Below are positions 1-10,431 of a stretch of DNA of 64,000 nucleotides, one piece after another. Each line of letters opens with the position of its first letter. The stretch's first letter is position 1. The notes under the pieces are model-generated. The model worked only from the letters and a program-made list of their open reading frames with translations, made no database searches and was not told where the DNA came from. Origin of the DNA: Metellina segmentata (Eukaryota > Arthropoda > Arachnida > Araneae > Tetragnathidae). The position numbers were made by a program, and so were the translations under genes. Location of the stretch: contig OX375873.1 of assembly GCA_947359465.1 (NCBI GenBank), positions 37,792,437 to 37,856,436 of the forward strand, given 5' to 3'.

Positions 1-434
1 AATTTATGGCAGATTCAAATTACAAAATACTCGCCATTGAAGTTCATCCTTCAACTTTGCGCTTGCGCAGTTTGCTAGCTCTTAAGATCCAAACTGGGCA
101 TATTAGCCAAATGGACGGTTCATTACTGGCGGCAGACGTAAGTGGTTAGTGGATATGCTCAAAACTTATTGTATTGTGGCAGTGGAAATGGGTTTTGAAA
201 ATTTTCGATAGCTGCGAACCGTAACAGCTTTGATAACAGTCAATAACTCACACTAATAGTAATGAAAATGTTATATTTGACAGTTAGAATCGGGCGTAAA
301 CGGTTAATTCAAAGATTCAGTAATTCATTGGTACGTTAGTTGTGTTCATTTCGATTTTCTAAATTTTGTATTTTTAGTTAGTGTAAATCAATCTTTTTTA
401 GCATTTATCTGTGACCTAATACTTTCGATAAAAT
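1..434. other. Unassigned sequence
   Basis: I see no open frame of useful length, no repeat unit and no RNA-gene signature. Base composition is AT-rich, like most of the window. Confidence 0.6.
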
Positions 435-545
435 ACCTAATGGTTAGTATTGCTGGTAAGACATCAACTTGGCGACCTTACCTGGCTCCGTATTCTAGGA
501 TTTAACTGGATCCAGGGCCATGGATCTTTTTTGGGTTGATTTAGC
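435..545 (+). repeat. Possible old tRNA-headed SINE fragment (SINE-B type)
   Basis: The stretch at about 508-535 resembles the B-box part of the SINE at 5049-5262: both read through GGATC, CAGGGC and ATGGATCT in the same order. An A-box-like TGGTTAGTAT lies upstream at about 440. The body downstream does not match, so this would be a decayed head only. The alignment was made by eye and is weak. Confidence 0.28.
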
Positions 546-1482
546 AATCCATATTGTAGTAGAAAGTGATCGGTAGTGACAAAACCATAGGGTACTCAGG
601 CTCAAGCACGAGAGGGAAATATAGACAGTTTTGTATTGTAAGGTGTAGTCTGTTTTATAAATAAGTCTGACATCGGATGGGATATAAGAAAAAGGTTTCA
701 TGGTTCTTACCAGAGCAACGTAATGCCGAGCTGATTCTTAAACTCCAACCAGTACTCAAGTAGCATTGCTAAGTATTTACCTCGTCAATTATTTCGACGA
801 GATATCTCGTCCGAGATCTGGTTGATATTTCTAATGACTATATATCTCATTAAGGGGGAAAAACCCTATTACAGGCGAATAAATTTCCAAGTAGAAAGCA
901 CGAACTGTGTCTTGCCTAGAACTGGTGATAGTTTAAAACATCTCAAGGTTATGAATGCAGGTAAAAGCGTTTTGAGAAAAATTGGGAGACGTTACACAGA
1001 ATTCTTCTATCTGTTCATAGTCCGAAGTGATTAATATGAATAATTGCCTCTTTATCAATAGTCAATTCAACATGACAATGTTTTCTCACTATCATCACGG
1101 TCATAGTCCTGGTGCAAAATTAAAAATATCTGGAGACAAGACAGATCAGACTGCCTTTCAAAATTCATTACAGGGTTCATGAAGTTCGTAAGGGTAGAAA
1201 GGAATTATCCACCTTGCACCAAATTCACGGCATGTGGTTTCTTCTGAGCACCTTCTATACACTTTTGGAGCCACTAGGGAGGATTTATTAAAAAAATCTG
1301 ATATTAGCTCTCAATTAATTCGGGTATAACGGTCCTTTGGATCTGAATTAGCTCAGAATAGACCAAGCAATATAAGTGATAAAACGTAATTTGCGTGTCA
1401 TAAGTTGCATCTTTGAGTAGACAGCATCCCTACCTTTTATGTATCAAGTTGGTGTAGAACGAAAGTTCGGAGAAGGGGTACC
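546..1482. other. Mostly unassigned, with one 39-bp-family unit
   Basis: Apart from the unit at 796-850 I find nothing recognisable. Short open frames here have no protein-family features and look like chance. Confidence 0.6.
796..850 (+). repeat. Unit of the dispersed 39-43-bp repeat family
   Basis: Starts with the exact 16-bp palindrome GACGAGATATCTCGTC at 796-811, followed by GAGATCTGGT and a second, weaker TATATCTCATTA 40 bases after the first core. The same palindrome recurs exactly at 10364-10379, and the AGATCTGGTCAG component is the core of the array at 62435-62845. Confidence 0.6.
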
Positions 1483-1590
1483 TGCTTAGGTTTTGACCTC
1501 GTCATCTGAACGAGGTTTAAAATTTCGAGGTGTTCATGGATCTTTTATCCCGGACAGTCGTCAGTAGATGGTTTTCTTGCTTCAGAGTGA
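1483..1590 (+). repeat. SINE-A fragment, 3' body
   Basis: Contains the body marker CTCGTCATCTGAACG followed by TTTAAAATTTCGAGG and a decayed TTATCCCGGACAGTCG. These occur in the same order in the copies at 16138-16315 and, reversed, 26790-27090. The tRNA head and the tail are missing. Confidence 0.6.
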
Positions 1591-3460
1591 TATTAATTTA
1601 CTGCCTACATACCTTTTTTCTTGCGTCATCAATTTTTTCTATCCATTCAGACATTTTGTTGTGACGCCTTACTTACTATTCATTAGATTGCGCTAAAGTT
1701 TGTTGATTCACGTAGTTATAATTTAATTGTCAAAACGTTTAAACCTATACAAGCCGTCTTTGTTATTTGATTAGAATTAATAGAATGGTTAAGATATTCT
1801 TTTTGAATTCCATCCATTCTCTTGTAACTACAATAATTTATATTAAATAAAGCTTTTGTTAAAACCTTTAGCGGTGGAGTCATCAATTTAAATTCCTCCG
1901 AGCCTCTCAAGTCCTTACAACATATTTAATGTATTCAGTGAATAATATTTTCTATACCTCTTGCTCAATTTTAAGAAACAAGAGCTATAAAGTAGCTACT
2001 ATCATCATTTTGACAGTACAATCTAATGAATTTGTCTCTACAGAAGTCTCATTTTGTGTTTATTCTCTACGATTAGGTTCCACCAATGGGGTGACTTGCC
2101 CTTTCGATTTGAGCTTAAAAATCGAGGACTTCCATGTTGATTTTCTAAATTGTTTTTGCATTACGTGAGTTAGTGTTAGTTGAGAGGCTTCAGTACATAT
2201 ATTTTTCTTTTGTTCAATCTCCCCCCAGTTAACAATAGTCACTGTGTAGCTTCAGTGTGACGTGCTTAAAAAATACCAAAATACCCTCCAGTTAAAAAAT
2301 CGAGGAATTCGGGACCAAAATATTATATAATTAAAGATTACTCTAAGACTAAGTAATTGTATCTTAAACAATTTACGATGTTAACAGATTCTCAATCTCA
2401 TAGGGGACCACAAAAACTAAAACATGGTAAGAGATTGATAAAAAATGTAACCTACAATTAATTAAGGTATTTTTTATGCATCGATTTCTTATTCAGAGAA
2501 AAATATTGTTTCTACTACAAAAAAAAATTGCGAAAGAATGTTTCATTTCACGTCAACGAACTTTACAATCCCATAACGAACCCACTAAAATTATGCTTAA
2601 TTACGGTTTTAAATAAATAAATACGAAGTAATATTGTGTTATGAATAATGTTAACATTCAGAAATTTCGTAAAACATCTATAATAGATTAGAAATGATTA
2701 AATGTATGTATTATTCGGTTTGATGTTTTAGAGCTCCATTGACTTTCATCAAAAACGTTACATATTTGAAACTTTAAAATTTGGATTGATGACTAATCTA
2801 AGGATGACTAAAAATATTATTAAATATATTATTTAAAATTTTTTGATGTCGCCAAAAATCTCAAGGTTAAGTAATGAGCGATTCCATAAATATTCTTATA
2901 GAAGACCGTAATTTTAACGATAAAATATATTCATCTTGGTAATTCTCTCAGAATTTAAAAATATCAGTTAAGTAATAAAAGAGTTACATACTTTCAGTCT
3001 TAAAATTAATATTTTACGTGCTACGATGAACTGAGCATTAAATATTTAACCATCCCTTTGGTTCCATTAAAACTAGCAGTCGAAGGGAAATATTTAAAAT
3101 TTTTGATAGATCCGTAGAAACAAAATCTTTATGCATACAAATTTATCGTTTCGACAATTTTTATGGGATTTCAACGCATTATTTTCTTTGAAAATGTGTA
3201 GGAAATATTTTCTTAACACTTCCACGTATTTTAAATAAAATGCTTAAATATTCCGATAAATAACACATGACTATAAAACAGTCCACCGAATTTTTTAATT
3301 TTTTAAATGGCGGTTGATAATTAGAAAATTTGCTGAAGCCGAACAAAACATATAAAACAAATGGCGACAAAAGAAAATATATAAGGAACTTCATTCGGTC
3401 CGTCCACTTCCAGTATATCTCCCATTAAAGTAGAAGAAAGAGTAAAGGACAACGAAGCAG
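1591..3460. other. AT-rich unassigned stretch
   Basis: About 1.9 kb with many A and T runs. Open frames on both strands are below about 80 codons and show no family motif. No RNA gene or repeat was recognised. Confidence 0.6.
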
Positions 3461-3468
3461 GTGTGCAA

Positions 3469-3812
3469 TAGGGTGGACCGAAAAACACTTTTTTTCGAAA
3501 TCGCTATTCTAATAGTGCGGAAAGGGTTCTCTCTGGGTTCAATAATAAACACGGTGTAAAATATTTTTTTGATTAGATAACATCTTCTGCCCCCGCATCA
3601 CACTTGAATTTTGGAAATGTGGGTATAAATTGGCAATTTTTATTCGGCATAGGAAATATAATTATTTTAAATATTGCTATTCTAATAGTGCGGAAGAGGT
3701 GCCCACTGGGTTCAATAAGAAAGGTGTAAAATATTTTTTCGATGGAATAATATCTACTGTTCTCGCATCGCAATTGAAATTTTGCTATTTTTGAAGAAAA
3801 TTGCACTTTTTT
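3469..3812 (+). repeat. Left terminal inverted repeat, built of two sub-units
   Basis: Inverted copy of 5957-6295. Inside the arm, a block beginning GCTATTCTAATAGTGCGG occurs at 3503 and again at 3676, spaced 173 bp, each followed by CTGGGTTCAATAA and GTGTAAAATATTTTTT. The arm therefore looks like an internal tandem duplication. Open frames of 100 or so codons across the arms are by-products of this repeat. Confidence 0.88.
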
Positions 3813-4020
3813 CGTCTTTTTATGCTCCCTGTATGTTGAGTGACTTCCTTGACAGGAAGTGAAAGGAGGGTTGGGGGGTTCACAGTTCACATTCCTCTGC
3901 AGATATATCTGAAGTAGATTTAAATCTGGACATTTACAAACTATCGACAGCGAACCATTTAATCTCTCTTACTGATCGTAAGTACAAACAATTAACTAAC
4001 TCCGTTTCTGTCTAAATCAT

Positions 4021-5762
4021 CACAAATGCAACTTGGCCTCTCTTCAACTGCTATGGTTGCCGACAGGTTTGGAGTCTCGCAAGGACAGGGATGCGGCTTC
4101 AATTTCTTCAAGTGTTCTTCACGATGCCGGACTCATAACTAGAAACAACTCAGATTTGGTGGTTGATAAAAACAAGCTGCGAAGGGAAAGGCTAAAGTTA
4201 GAAAGGATTTAAAATTTCAAGCTTTAAAGCGAAGCTCAGGCATTACCGTTGAAGGGGCTGTATTTCGATGGTCGTAAAGATTCTACATTGAGAGAGTAGA
4301 TACTAAAAGGTACACGAAAAAAGCAAAAGAGGAACATTTATCTCTTATTGCAGAATCGGGTTCATGTGTTACATTACTGATTTGTGTCCATCATTTGTCA
4401 CCGCAAAACAGATTTCCGCGAGAATTATCGGATATTTTGAAGGGATCACAAGAGATCTTTCCCAGCTTCTGGCAATTTGCTGTGACTGTTAATACCGAAT
4501 GGAAATCCGGTGTAATTCGGTTTTCGGAACTGAAACTTGGTAAACTTCTGCAGTGGGTAATATGTTTCCTGCATTTTAATGAACTAACTCTGAGGCATCT
4601 GTTTGAAACGTTTGATGCCCTAACAAATGGTCCAAAATCATATTTTGTAAATATTGGGAAGGCGCTCCTTACATGTGAAACTTTGCCAGTGACAACTTTC
4701 GAAATTATTGACGGCGAGTTACCAACAACTGATAGACGTGACTTAAGCAAGGATCAAATGTACTTACTATAAATATATCAAGCGGTGCGATTGGGTAAGT
4801 GTTCTGATGAACAGGCTAGACGCAGTCCTGGTTCATTATCACATTCACGCTGGCTAATAACAGCGAACAGAGTTCTAAGTATGTTAGTTCTCCAGATCCT
4901 TCTTTGAAGTTGAAACAAATCGCTGAATTTGTTTTGAAAGTTTACACTCCAAACTGGTTTAATATAAAGTCTAAACATTAGCTGAAAGATGGAGCTAGCT
5001 AAGTATGTGTGGAATACTATTTCTAGATCCAGATATTTATCTCAAGACTTCGACGACCAATCGGTCTATTGGTTAAGGTGTTGGCCTCTGGATCAGAAAT
5101 TTCCTGGTTCGAATCCGGATCAGGGCATGGATCTAATTGTGCTGTCCTTTATTAGGGACATTGATGGTCCTCGCACTGGGTGCTCCTTCACAAGTGGCTG
5201 TAACTTCCGGCCTTGTAGTGGCGAATGATTAAGTTCATATGTGCCCGCCATTGAATAAAAAAATCTCAAGACCTCAAGGACGTCGTTGATGGAGTAATAT
5301 GTAGAAATTCGTTCTTTGCTCTTGTCTGAGTATGTTGAACTATGATAGACCGCACATCAGAGAACTTGCTGCACGACGTATAATTAAGTCTAGAGAGTCA
5401 TCTTCTAATGTAAAATCAGTACATGTATTTCTCACGCCAAAACTGAATTTTGTAGCTGCTGACTAAACGGAATTGATTGACTGGTCATCAATTACTATTA
5501 CTTCTCCACCAATCCTCCGTGATATATCCATTGCCATATTTAGTCCCATTGTTCGTGATAAGAAAAATCCAGAATGGGACTTTGTTCACTTACCATGTTA
5601 CACACACATGCAGTTGCCAAGTTAGTGACAGAAGCATCCGCTAAGGTTTATGGATTTCAATGTAGAGACGGGTTCATTAGATCCACATTCTTTTCCCGAT
5701 TTATTATGCCTGAATTCGACCATATGGCTGATTTCAAGCTTCTTCTTGCTGATGAAGTGTAA
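4021..5762 (+). pseudogene. Broken gene of an uncharacterised transposon-borne protein family
   Basis: Pieces of one protein can be read in order on the plus strand, in shifting frames. They include a segment with DRDAASISSSVLHDAG (from about 4088), GLYFDGRKDSTL (near 4255), EEHLSLIAESGS (near 4330), then a longest clean piece (to 4771) with HFNELTLRHLFETFD and DLSKDQMYL. After it come SRWLITANRVL (near 4848), HIRELAARRIIKSRESSS (near 5350) and, to 5762, ASAKVYGFQCRDGFIRS. From memory, proteins with GLYFDGRKD, a HFNELPxRHL-like block and DLSxDQxYL are repeated in spider and aphid genomes and remain functionally uncharacterised. I infer that it is the transposase or an accessory gene of the surrounding element, because it fills the space between the TIRs. 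Several frameshifts and stops, plus a SINE at 5049-5262, make it non-functional. The true start is not identifiable. Confidence 0.7.
5039..5272 (+). mobile_element. tRNA-derived SINE (SINE-B) inside the long-TIR element
   Basis: The insert is about 5049-5262 (214 bp), flanked by the 10-bp direct repeat ATCTCAAGAC at 5039-5048 and 5263-5272. Its head looks like a tRNA gene promoter: TATTGGTTAAGGTGTTGG for the A-box region and GGTTCGAATCC for the B box (about 5107-5117). It ends in a short A-rich tail, GAATAAAAAA. This head and body differ from the SINE-A family seen elsewhere. It interrupts the transposon gene, so it arrived later. Confidence 0.75.
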
Positions 5763-5956
5763 GTAAACTTTTAGTATTTGTATGTCATAACATTTCTATG
5801 GTTACAATATTCTTATCAAATATTATATTAATATATTGCGAATCAGCTATTATTTAATAATTTTCAGGCAATATAATCAAATGTAAAATACAATACAGCA
5901 ATAAACAGTGCTTGTACCCATCTATATTTCGTGTTTGATTTACTTCTATAACATAA

Positions 5957-6295
5957 AAAAGTGCAATTTTCTTCAAAAACTGCAAACTTTCAATTGCGAT
6001 GCGGTAACAGAAGATATTATTCCATCGAAAAAATATTTTACGCCTTTCTTATTGAACCCAGTGGGTACCTCTTCCGCACTATTAGAATAGCAATATTGAA
6101 AAAAAATATATTTCCCATGTCGAATAAAAATTGCCAATTATTACCCAAATTTCCAAAATTCAAGTGCGATGCGGGGGCAGAAGATATTATCCAATCAAAA
6201 AAATATTTTACACCGTGTTTATTGAACCCAGAGAGAACCCTTTCCGCACTATTAGAATAGCGATTTCGAAAAGAAGTGTTTTTCGGCCCACCCTA
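5957..6295 (-). repeat. Right terminal inverted repeat
   Basis: Reverse-complement partner of 3469-3812, with the same two-unit structure: CGCACTATTAGAATAG occurs twice. The arms differ by scattered substitutions and short indels, so both have aged since insertion. Confidence 0.88.
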
Positions 6296-6753
6296 GTGTG
6301 CAATGTCCATATCCTCCTTAAGATCGCAAAAATTGCTGAAATGAGTGTTTATTATAGGTGTTTAGCAAGAGAGTCGTGACCACTGTCAATGCAGAATTCA
6401 GCTATGGCGCTATTTGTTGCCAAATCAGGGCTTTTTGAAATGGTGTTTTACAATAATTTCACAGAATTCGTTTCATAATATTATTCTGCAAGTAGCCCAT
6501 AGAAACCATGGAATGTAATTAGGTGTTTAAAACAGAGTTGCGACCAATAGCAGGGCGGAATTCAGTTAAAGCTCTCTTTCCTGGCTAGTAAAGAATGTCT
6601 AAGACGTTGTTTCACAATATTTTGAAATTTTTTTTCCTGGTATTCTGCGTGTAGTCCATAGGAATAACACGATGCAAGTGTGCTGCGTGAGAGTCGTCAC
6701 AAGTAGCAGGGCAACATTCAGCTACGGCACTATTCTCTGCCCAATCAGATATA

Positions 6754-6803
6754 CAATCTATAACAACAAAAAAACTCACCAAGAAGGAGTTGTCCGATGG
6801 AGA
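6754..6803 (+). repeat. Tc1 terminal inverted repeat, left
   Basis: Pairs with 8107-8156 read in reverse complement; identity is high but interrupted by several substitutions and small indels. Confidence 0.85.
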
Positions 6804-6898
6804 CAAAAATTGGTGGATAGGAAAATTATGTACAGAATAGAAAATGATTAAAATTTCAGAACAATTGAATGATTTATTTCAGAGTTACAGCAACGAGC

Positions 6899-7911
6899 TC
6901 AATAAGGTGTTGACCCGCCTCTGGCCTGGATGCAAGATGCCACACGGCGTGGCATAGACCGATAAAGCTCCCGGATGGCCTCCTGCGGTATTTCTTGCCA
7001 AATTTGCTCCAATTGTCGGACAACGTCATCAACATTCCCTAACGGATGCAGTCGCCTTCCCATCATATCCCAGACATGCTAGATGGGAGAGAGATCTGGT
7101 GATCTGTCTGGCCAAGGAAGTGTTTGACAAGCTTGAAGACAGTTCATAGCAACATGTGCCGTATGTGGTCTGGCATTGTCTTGCTGAAAAATAAGCCCAG
7201 GGTACTGCCAAAGGAACGGTAGAAAAACAGGTCTCAGAATGTCGTCAACGTACCGCTGTGCAGTAAGTGTACCTCTAATGACGACCAAAGGCGTCCGGTT
7301 ATCTAGGGAAATGGCACCCCAGACCATAACTCCTTGTTGAGGCCCGTGTGACGTGCAACAGTGAAAGCAGGATCGGCACGCTGCCCTGGGCATCTCCAGA
7401 CACGTCTTCGATGATCGTCAGGACACAGTTTTAAGCGGGATTCGTCGCTAAAGACTATACGTCCCCAGTCAGCATCATTCCAGCCTGATCGAGCCAAGCA
7501 CCACTGTAATCTGATTCGACAGTGTGCAGGCGTGAGTGGCAGGTGGCGTAACGGTCGGTACGAGCGTAGATTTCGCTCTCTCAGCCGTCTGTGAATGGTC
7601 ATGGTGGACATTCGTGTGTGGGTTTCACGACTGATGGTCGATAGCGATGAATCAGGCGCTGTGACAGCTGATCTGACAATCACTCTGTCCTCGCGATCTG
7701 TTGTGACCCTACGTTAACCGCTACCATCATGACGCTGAAATCTGCCATTGTCCACCCACTCTTGCCAGCATCTTCTAATCGCCGCATCGCTTCGACTCAC
7801 ATGACGAGCGATTCTCCGATTTGCCCAACCTGCCTCTTTCAATCCAATGATACGACCACTTTCAAACTCTGAAAGTTGCTCGTAATGAGCTCGAATCCTG
7901 CGACGAGGCAT
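6899..7911 (-). pseudogene. Tc1-type DD34E transposase, inactivated
   Basis: Cut-and-paste transposase that would bind the inverted repeats and move the element into TA sites. The reading starts at ATG 7911 (MPRRRIRAHYEQLSEFESGR) and ends with TGA at 6899-6901; the span is 1,013 bp, about the usual 338 codons minus one base. The first ~110 residues form the paired helix-turn-helix DNA-binding part (AGWANRRIARHVSRSDAAIR). The catalytic core shows IVFSDES (first Asp) and QQDNARPHT (second Asp). Three lesions are visible: an in-frame TAA at 7714-7716 after HDGSG; a one-base frameshift near 7340 in the ARHTG/GPQQGVMVWG region; and a TAG at 7079-7081 exactly where SPI-Glu-HVWD should place the third catalytic acid. 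The C-terminus (HVWDMMGRRL to RGGSTPY) is otherwise readable. Few lesions mean the copy is fairly young. Confidence 0.93.
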
Positions 7912-8106
7912 TTTTTCAGTCGTTGAAAGGTATCCTTAATCGCAATGCAGCCGAAATTTTTAACAACAGTTCAAGAACATTTCCTTATATACATCTGCTG
8001 GATGCGCAGTTCCGATGCGCTGGAGATCGCATTATTCATTCATTGGACACCAAATTTTAATCATTTACATATTTGGTCAAAACATTTTTGCATACGAAAT
8101 TTCAAA

Positions 8107-8156
8107 GCAATCGGATGATTCCTTCTTGGTACGTCGATTTTGTTTGTTATAGAGTG
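8107..8156 (-). repeat. Tc1 terminal inverted repeat, right
   Basis: Inverted partner of 6754-6803. It ends GAGTG just before the TA at 8157-8158. Confidence 0.85.
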
Positions 8157-8945
8157 TATCTGAGAGGTTGTTCAACCATATTTTTTGTGCAATTCTTGTC
8201 CTAATATTCTTCTACTAATCGACTATAAAAATAATACGTTTCAGATATTTAGCAAGGATCGTAATCCTTTGCAAGGCGGAATTTCAAATAAGGCTCTCTT
8301 TCCTGGCTAATTAAGAATGTCTGAGATGTTGCTTCACCATATTTTGACCATGAAATTCCTCTCCTAATATTATGCGTGTAGTCCATAGGAATAATATGAT
8401 TCAAGTGTTCTGCAAGAGAGTCATAACCAGTAGCAAGGCGAAATTCCCCTACGGCTTCCTTTCATGGCCAATAAGGGCTGTCCGAGATGGGGTTTCAAAA
8501 TAATTTCATAGATTTACTTTCTTAATATACTTCTGAAAGTAGCCTATACAAATAATGTGATGTATGTGTTTAAAATAGGGTTGCGACCAGTAGCAAGTCG
8601 GAATGTAGCTACGGCTGCATTTCCCGGTCAATCAAGGATGTCTTACGTGTTGTTCAACCTTATTTTTATGGAAATCCTTTTCCCAATGTGCAATGTGCAA
8701 CCCATATAAACAATGTGATGCCGGTGTTTAGGAGTATCGCGATCAGTAGCAGAAACAATTCAGTTACGTCTATCTACCCTAACTAATAAAGAAGATAGTC
8801 GTGACCAGTAGCAAGGAGGAATTCAGTTACACTTCTCTTCCCTGGCTAAATCAAGAATGTCTGAGATGCTGTTCCATCATATTGACATGGAATTATTATC
8901 TTAATGTTTCCTTCGAGTTGTTCATAGAAACAAAACTGAAAAAAC

Positions 8946-10340
8946 TTCGGCACTTATTTATATTTTACATACGCTATAGAACTTCGTCCTCCACGTAATG
9001 CACCACGCTGCAAACCCCATGGCAACAAAAAATTATCTTCTCGCGCTCGCGGAACATTTCTCCAAAACTCAATCCACATACCATTCATATGGAAAGATTA
9101 TAACTTTCATGCTCATCTGACTGTCAAAAACCAGTTAAGGATTCAGCAGCTTATCATCGCGTGAAAGTCGGCGATAAAAAACAACCCTATTTCATTCTTC
9201 CTCCATTTCTTACCACATAGTGCTGTACCTTCTCAAAACTCGTTTATTGGTTCCTTATCAATGCATGCACGAGAAACCAATCTCAGTTATTGGTGGAAAC
9301 TAGAAAACGGATTTTCATTGTTATTAAAAATCGATCTGTGACGTTTTTCTGGGAGTGTGGCGGGAAAGTCCATCGCGTCTTTTGAATTCCTTCTTTTTGT
9401 TGGTTTTGACGGGGGATATAGTGTATTAACGTTCAATAAGTATTTCCAGGCGGACTTATATCCGTGACAGTTTATCGGTCCTGACTGTCTGAGTTCAGCG
9501 TTTTACCTCCGTTTTTTTTTTTAATCGGTTTCTGGATTCTGAATGGAATCGCAGAGCCGGATTAATTTGGAATGTTTCCCATATTTCTAGACACATGATC
9601 CTTAAGTCTGCAAATTCATAAATGCTTTTTATCTTTTTGTCGCTTTCGTAGCATCATGATCCCAGATAGTACGTGTTTTAATGCATGCATTGTTAAGCTC
9701 AATTTCAGATCTGTGTAAGGCTTTGCTTTACAGATCGCCAAACGAAACTTAATCCCATTGCGCGTTCAAATGCCAAAATTCACACAAGTTATGCATTTCG
9801 ATAAATCCTGTAATTATGTTTCGATTAGAAGATGTAATGCAATCTTAATGTATGCATTACTCTAATCAAAAGTTTTACTATAATCTAAAGTTTAATGTGA
9901 AAAGTTTTATTCTAATCTAGAGTTTAATGCCCAAAGTTTTTAATTTCATGCAAGTGCTATAATCTAGTGATTTTCCCAATCCAAATTTAAAGAGTTCTCA
10001 GATAGCATACTTAATGGTTAGTTAAGGTAAACGACTCTTCAATACTGTTGTTCAAACAATATAACGTCAAATTGAACTTTGCACGTTTATATAGCTTTTC
10101 CTTGCTGATAGACTTGACTAACAAAGTTCCACTGCGTTTTCAAATGCCAAAATCATCATAACACGTTTCATTTTATGAATCTTTTAGTTATATATGTATT
10201 GAAGGACGCGATTCATTTTTGATGCGCTTCTTTTAGCTATCCAAAAGTGAATTTTAAGGGCTTTAATACATGAGTTGTAATAGTAAATTTTCGTTATTTC
10301 TATTTACCCTCCAAAAGTTTTTCGAAGTGATATCGCGTTC
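8946..10340. other. Unassigned; GC-richer first 450 bases
   Basis: No gene found. About 8995-9420 is less AT-rich and free of recognisable repeats, with features such as TTCTCGCGCTCGCGGAAC and GGCGGGAAAGTCCATCGCG, so it is a candidate for conserved non-coding DNA. From about 9700 the AT-rich background returns, with several short near-repeats of TCTAATCTAAAGTTTAATG around 9850-9935. Confidence 0.55.
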
Positions 10341-10405
10341 AAGTTCCGGTCAGTTTTGTTCAGGACGAGATATCTCGTCAAGACGAGACGTCCATATTAC
10401 TCCAA
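10341..10405 (+). repeat. Unit of the dispersed 39-43-bp repeat family
   Basis: Reads TTCCGGTCAGTTTTGTTCAG, then the exact 16-bp palindrome GACGAGATATCTCGTC (10364-10379) and a second GACGAGAC. It is followed by ATTACTCCAAG, which also follows the copy at 42041-42130. Confidence 0.65.
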
Positions 10406-10431
10406 GGGCAACGAAGTAACAAGTAATAAAA

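Larger units (their letters stand above)
3461..6303 (+). mobile_element. DNA transposon with ~340-bp TIRs and 8-bp target duplication
   Basis: The element runs 3469-6295 (2,827 bp). It is flanked by identical 8-bp direct repeats GTGTGCAA at 3461-3468 and 6296-6303. Its ends are inverted: it begins TAGGGTGGACCGAAAAAC and the complement of its other end begins TAGGGTGGGCCGAAAAAC. The arms stay alike for about 340 bp. Between them lies a broken gene on the plus strand (about 4021-5762) with a SINE inserted in it. An 8-bp duplication is seen in the hAT, P and Merlin superfamilies, among others; I cannot choose between them from the ends alone. Perfect target duplications with a broken gene suggest the copy moved once and then decayed. 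Confidence 0.88.
6752..8158 (-). mobile_element. Tc1/mariner transposon, full length but broken
   Basis: The element is 6754-8156 (1,403 bp) between two TA dinucleotides (6752-6753 and 8157-8158), as expected for Tc1/mariner target duplication. About 50 bp at each end are imperfect inverted repeats: both contain CTATAACAA, CCAAGAAGGA and TCCGAT in the same order. The transposase pseudogene is on the minus strand. The element sits inside a satellite unit, and joining the flanks rebuilds a normal unit. Confidence 0.93.
6340..8945 (+). repeat. Degenerate ~160-bp tandem satellite, about 8 copies
   Basis: A unit containing GACCAGTAGCAAGG, GGAATTCAGCTACGG, CTTTCCTGGCTAAT and GTAGTCCATAGGAATAA recurs. 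Using the GAGTCGTGACC position as marker, copies fall near 6371, 6535, 6691, 8256, 8418, 8578, 8732 and 8796. Spacings are 154-164 bp except the last (64 bp, a truncated unit) and the one split by the Tc1 insertion. Removing the Tc1 element and one TA (1,405 bp) makes that interval 160 bp, as expected. The copies differ at many positions, so the array is old. Confidence 0.85.

Noticed and set aside
1483..1590. Protein-coding exon
   Set aside because: The sequence matches the SINE-A body and has stops in all frames over a short distance.
3573..3890. 105-codon minus-strand frame, and its relatives at 5961-6379
   Set aside because: They are the two terminal inverted repeats of one transposon read through; the internal similarity comes from the 173-bp sub-units.
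6340..8945. Separate dispersed insertions on the two sides of the Tc1 element
   Set aside because: The spacing returns to 160 bp once the Tc1 element is removed, so it is one tandem array.
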